A DNA stretch of 64,000 bases from an uncultured bacterium (GTDB lineage Bacteria > Krumholzibacteriota > Krumholzibacteriia > LZORAL124-64-63). The stretch is from assembly GCA_903912525.1 (NCBI GenBank), contig CAIWHK010000028.1, forward strand, positions 62,001 through 126,000, in the 5' to 3' direction. Each line of letters starts with the position of its first letter. Positions within the stretch are counted from its first letter, which is position 1. The position numbers were made by a program, and so were the translations under genes. This document shows positions 62,668-64,000 of this stretch, piece by piece. Under the pieces are notes generated by a model. That model ran no database searches. It was not told where the DNA came from and saw only the letters and a program-made list of their open reading frames with translations.

Positions 62668-62997
62668 ATGTCGACGACGCTGATGGATTTCACGGACGAC
62701 GATTTCATGACCACGGTCATGCACAACCCGCAGCCCGTGCTCGTCGATTTCTGGGCGCCGTGGTGCGGACCCTGCAAGGCGCTGACGCCGACCATCGAGA
62801 AGCTCGCCGCGGAATTCGCCGGCAAGGTCATCGTCGGCAAGATGGACATCCAGTCGCAGCCGAAGTCGGCCGGCGAGCTCGGGATCCGGAGCATCCCGAC
62901 GTTGCTGTTCTTCAAGGGCGGGCGCGTGGTCGGCCAGCTGACCGGCGCGGTGAACGAGAGCCGCATCCGGGAAAAGCTGGAGGAGATCGCCGGCTGA
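62668..62997 (+). CDS. trxA: Thioredoxin
   Basis: The 109-aa protein has the active site WCGPC (residues 32-36), the cis-Pro in SIPTLL and the conserved VDFWAPWC strand. It is a general disulfide reductase of the cytoplasm. The ATG follows AAAGGA. A bidirectional hairpin lies downstream. Confidence 0.96.
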   Translation: MSTTLMDFTDDDFMTTVMHNPQPVLVDFWAPWCGPCKALTPTIEKLAAEFAGKVIVGKMDIQSQPKSAGELGIRSIPTLLFFKGGRVVGQLTGAVNESRIREKLEEIAG

Positions 62998-63040
62998 GGT
63001 CGCCGGGCGTGATCGTTTCGGGGTCATAACCGCTACTTAA

Positions 63041-63056
63041 CATAATATACATTATG
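63041..63056. repeat. AT-rich palindrome downstream of trxA
   Basis: CATAAT (63041-63046), ATAC and ATTATG (63051-63056) form a perfect 6-bp inverted repeat in an AT-rich patch inside GC-rich DNA. It could be a protein-binding site; its role is unknown. Confidence 0.5.
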
Positions 63057-63072
63057 CGCAATGCGTGAAATG

Positions 63073-63107
63073 AGCCGCGCAAGCCTTTGGGGATGCGCGG
63101 CTTGTTT
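63073..63107. terminator. Bidirectional terminator between trxA and the convergent gene
   Basis: AGCCGCGCA (63073-63081) pairs with TGCGCGGCT (63094-63102), followed by TGTTT on the plus strand and preceded by AAATG (CATTT on the minus strand). Confidence 0.8.
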
Positions 63108-63134
63108 CGAAGGGTGGTTTCGGCTGGGCGGCGC

Positions 63135-63485
63135 TCAGCGCCCGAACGGGATGCGCTCGGCCAGGTCGTCGAGATACGGGATGCGCCAGTACTCGCCGAA
63201 GAGCGCGCGCGTGAAGCCCATGACCGACAGGCCGAGGAAGGCCAGGTAGACGGCGAGTTTCAGCACGATGGTGACCAGGCCGCCGACCAGCCAGATGCGG
63301 CCGATGGTGTGCTGGATGATCAGCAGGAAGAGGGCCCCCACCACCTCGACGAACAGCAGGGCGAACCCCTGCCGGCAGTGGCGGTCGACGAAGGGGCTGC
63401 GTTCGGTGGCCATCATGGGGACCACGACCAGGAACGCAGCGTAGCTCATGGCGCCGAGCCAGCGGTCTTTGGCGGTGATTTCCAT
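63135..63485 (-). CDS. Small multi-pass membrane protein (DUF4870-like)
   Basis: The 116-aa protein has three or four membrane helices (WLGAMSYAAFLVVVPMM, ALLFVEVVGALFLLI, LVTIVLKLAVYLAFLG) and the FVDRHCRQG segment near helix 1 that recalls the HARQG motif of DUF4870/Tic20-like proteins. The function is unknown. The start at 63485 is preceded by GGGAGAG on the minus strand; the longer open frame to 63833 overlaps the gene on the other strand. Confidence 0.65.
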   Translation of the reverse strand: MEITAKDRWLGAMSYAAFLVVVPMMATERSPFVDRHCRQGFALLFVEVVGALFLLIIQHTIGRIWLVGGLVTIVLKLAVYLAFLGLSVMGFTRALFGEYWRIPYLDDLAERIPFGR

Positions 63486-63680
63486 GGCGCTCTCCCCCTG
63501 CGGCTGGCGCGGGTCGGCCGGGTGGTCCGGCAGGGCGTTCGCTGGCGGGCGTGGCCGCGTTGCGGAACGCTGTCGACGGGTTCTTGTTGCTGCCGGGGAC
63601 ATATTAGCGTCCCGGCAGCCGAATGGAAACACGGTGTTTGAGAAGGCCGCGCCGAATGCGGGTGTGCGGCGGAAGGTTGC

Positions 63681-64000
63681 GTGATCGTGGGCCTGTTCAG
63701 CGGCAAGCGCGGCGGCGGATCGAAGTGGGACGACGTCGACTACCTGGACCTGGTGCCGACGCGGCGCGTGGCGTTCGAGGAGCGGCCAGACGGCGGTGAG
63801 GATGCCGACGGGATGCAGGTCGACCTTCCACAAGTCGTCCTGCTGGTGCCGCGGTACCGCGACGCCGTCTGGGGCCGGATCCTGCAGCCGCGGCTGGGCC
63901 CGGGCAAGCGGTTCGTGCGGGTGCCGCTCGAGGCCCGCGGGTCGGCGCTGTGGCGCGGCATGGATGGCAAGGCCACCGTGCGGGACCTGCTGACGGTCGC
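63681..64000 (+). CDS. PqqD-family protein, N-terminal part (runs off window)
   Basis: The open frame from GTG 63681, behind GGAAGG, has no stop before the window end (106 codons seen). It contains VDYLDLVPTRR, QVVLLVPRYRD, RVPLEARGSALWRGMDG and TVRDLL, a pattern shared by PqqD-like proteins, the small peptide-binding chaperones of PQQ and other RiPP pathways. Many PqqD-family proteins have no known pathway; no RiPP precursor or radical SAM partner can be seen here. Confidence 0.6.
   Translation, partial: MIVGLFSGKRGGGSKWDDVDYLDLVPTRRVAFEERPDGGEDADGMQVDLPQVVLLVPRYRDAVWGRILQPRLGPGKRFVRVPLEARGSALWRGMDGKATVRDLLTV

Overview
The window is a GC-rich, mostly plus-strand stretch of a bacterial chromosome, dominated by housekeeping genes. 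The organism looks like a Gram-negative (diderm): it has ADP-heptose genes for LPS, an LptE lipoprotein, a Wza-type polysaccharide export protein, an LpxL-like acyltransferase and a signal-peptide protein that may be a beta-barrel. The vegetative-type sigma factor is short (284 aa), like the primary sigma of the FCB superphylum. The order thrS-infC-rpmI-rplT-pheS-pheT-zapB/zapA-6S RNA-rny is shared by several diderm lineages, including deltaproteobacteria. I infer a GC-rich FCB-affiliated or deltaproteobacteria-like lineage; the sequence alone does not settle the phylum.

Layout. 1-6059: end of obg, dprA, an LpxL-like acyltransferase and an ABC-2 exporter whose genes overlap. 6141-8124: a DUF3467 gene facing rfaE1/rfaE2 (ADP-heptose). 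8180-12144: a cyclic 2,3-diphosphoglycerate synthetase-like GTPase, sucC, sucD, ndk. 12269-18422: yceD-rpmF-plsX-fabD-fabG-acpP-fabF-rnc, a fatty-acid and phospholipid initiation operon. 18473-23627: TPR protein, an unknown protein, ECF sigma, zinc-finger anti-sigma and a secreted or barrel protein. 23773-26711: an orphan ParA and, on the minus strand, a metallo-beta-lactamase-fold hydrolase and inositol-phosphate synthase. 27098-32891: a glycan cluster (sugar-phosphate transferase, oxidoreductase, three glycosyltransferases) interrupted by tRNA-Gly, tRNA-Cys and tRNA-Leu. 33100-36442: dnaK, the short sigma-70 and tRNA-Val. 36648-46152: the thrS to rny translation, division and RNA-decay block, with 6S RNA between zapA and rny. 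46200-53114: folD, ispA, a degenerate PAP2-like protein, dxs, nadK, recN. 53228-59383: tRNA-Arg, two small membrane proteins, a nucleotide-sugar dehydrogenase and epimerase, a Wza-like protein, a flippase-like membrane protein and a second sugar-phosphate transferase. 59601-64000: an NtrC-type regulator, lptE, holA, trxA, a small membrane protein and the start of a PqqD-family gene.

The genes serve four main jobs: envelope building (fatty acids, LPS heptose, exopolysaccharide, isoprenoid carrier precursors), translation (ribosomal proteins, aminoacyl-tRNA synthetases, IF3, tRNAs), central energy metabolism (succinyl-CoA synthetase, NDK, the cDPGS-like enzyme) and global RNA or stress control (two sigma factors, 6S RNA, RNase III, RNase Y, DnaK). 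I found no CRISPR array, insertion sequence, prophage or obvious new defence system. The most interesting signals are regulatory and structural: a 6S RNA, an infC gene that appears to start with ATC behind a promoter-leader-terminator arrangement, a consistent promoter pattern, and short tandem duplications that recur in intergenic spacers, often at a stop codon.
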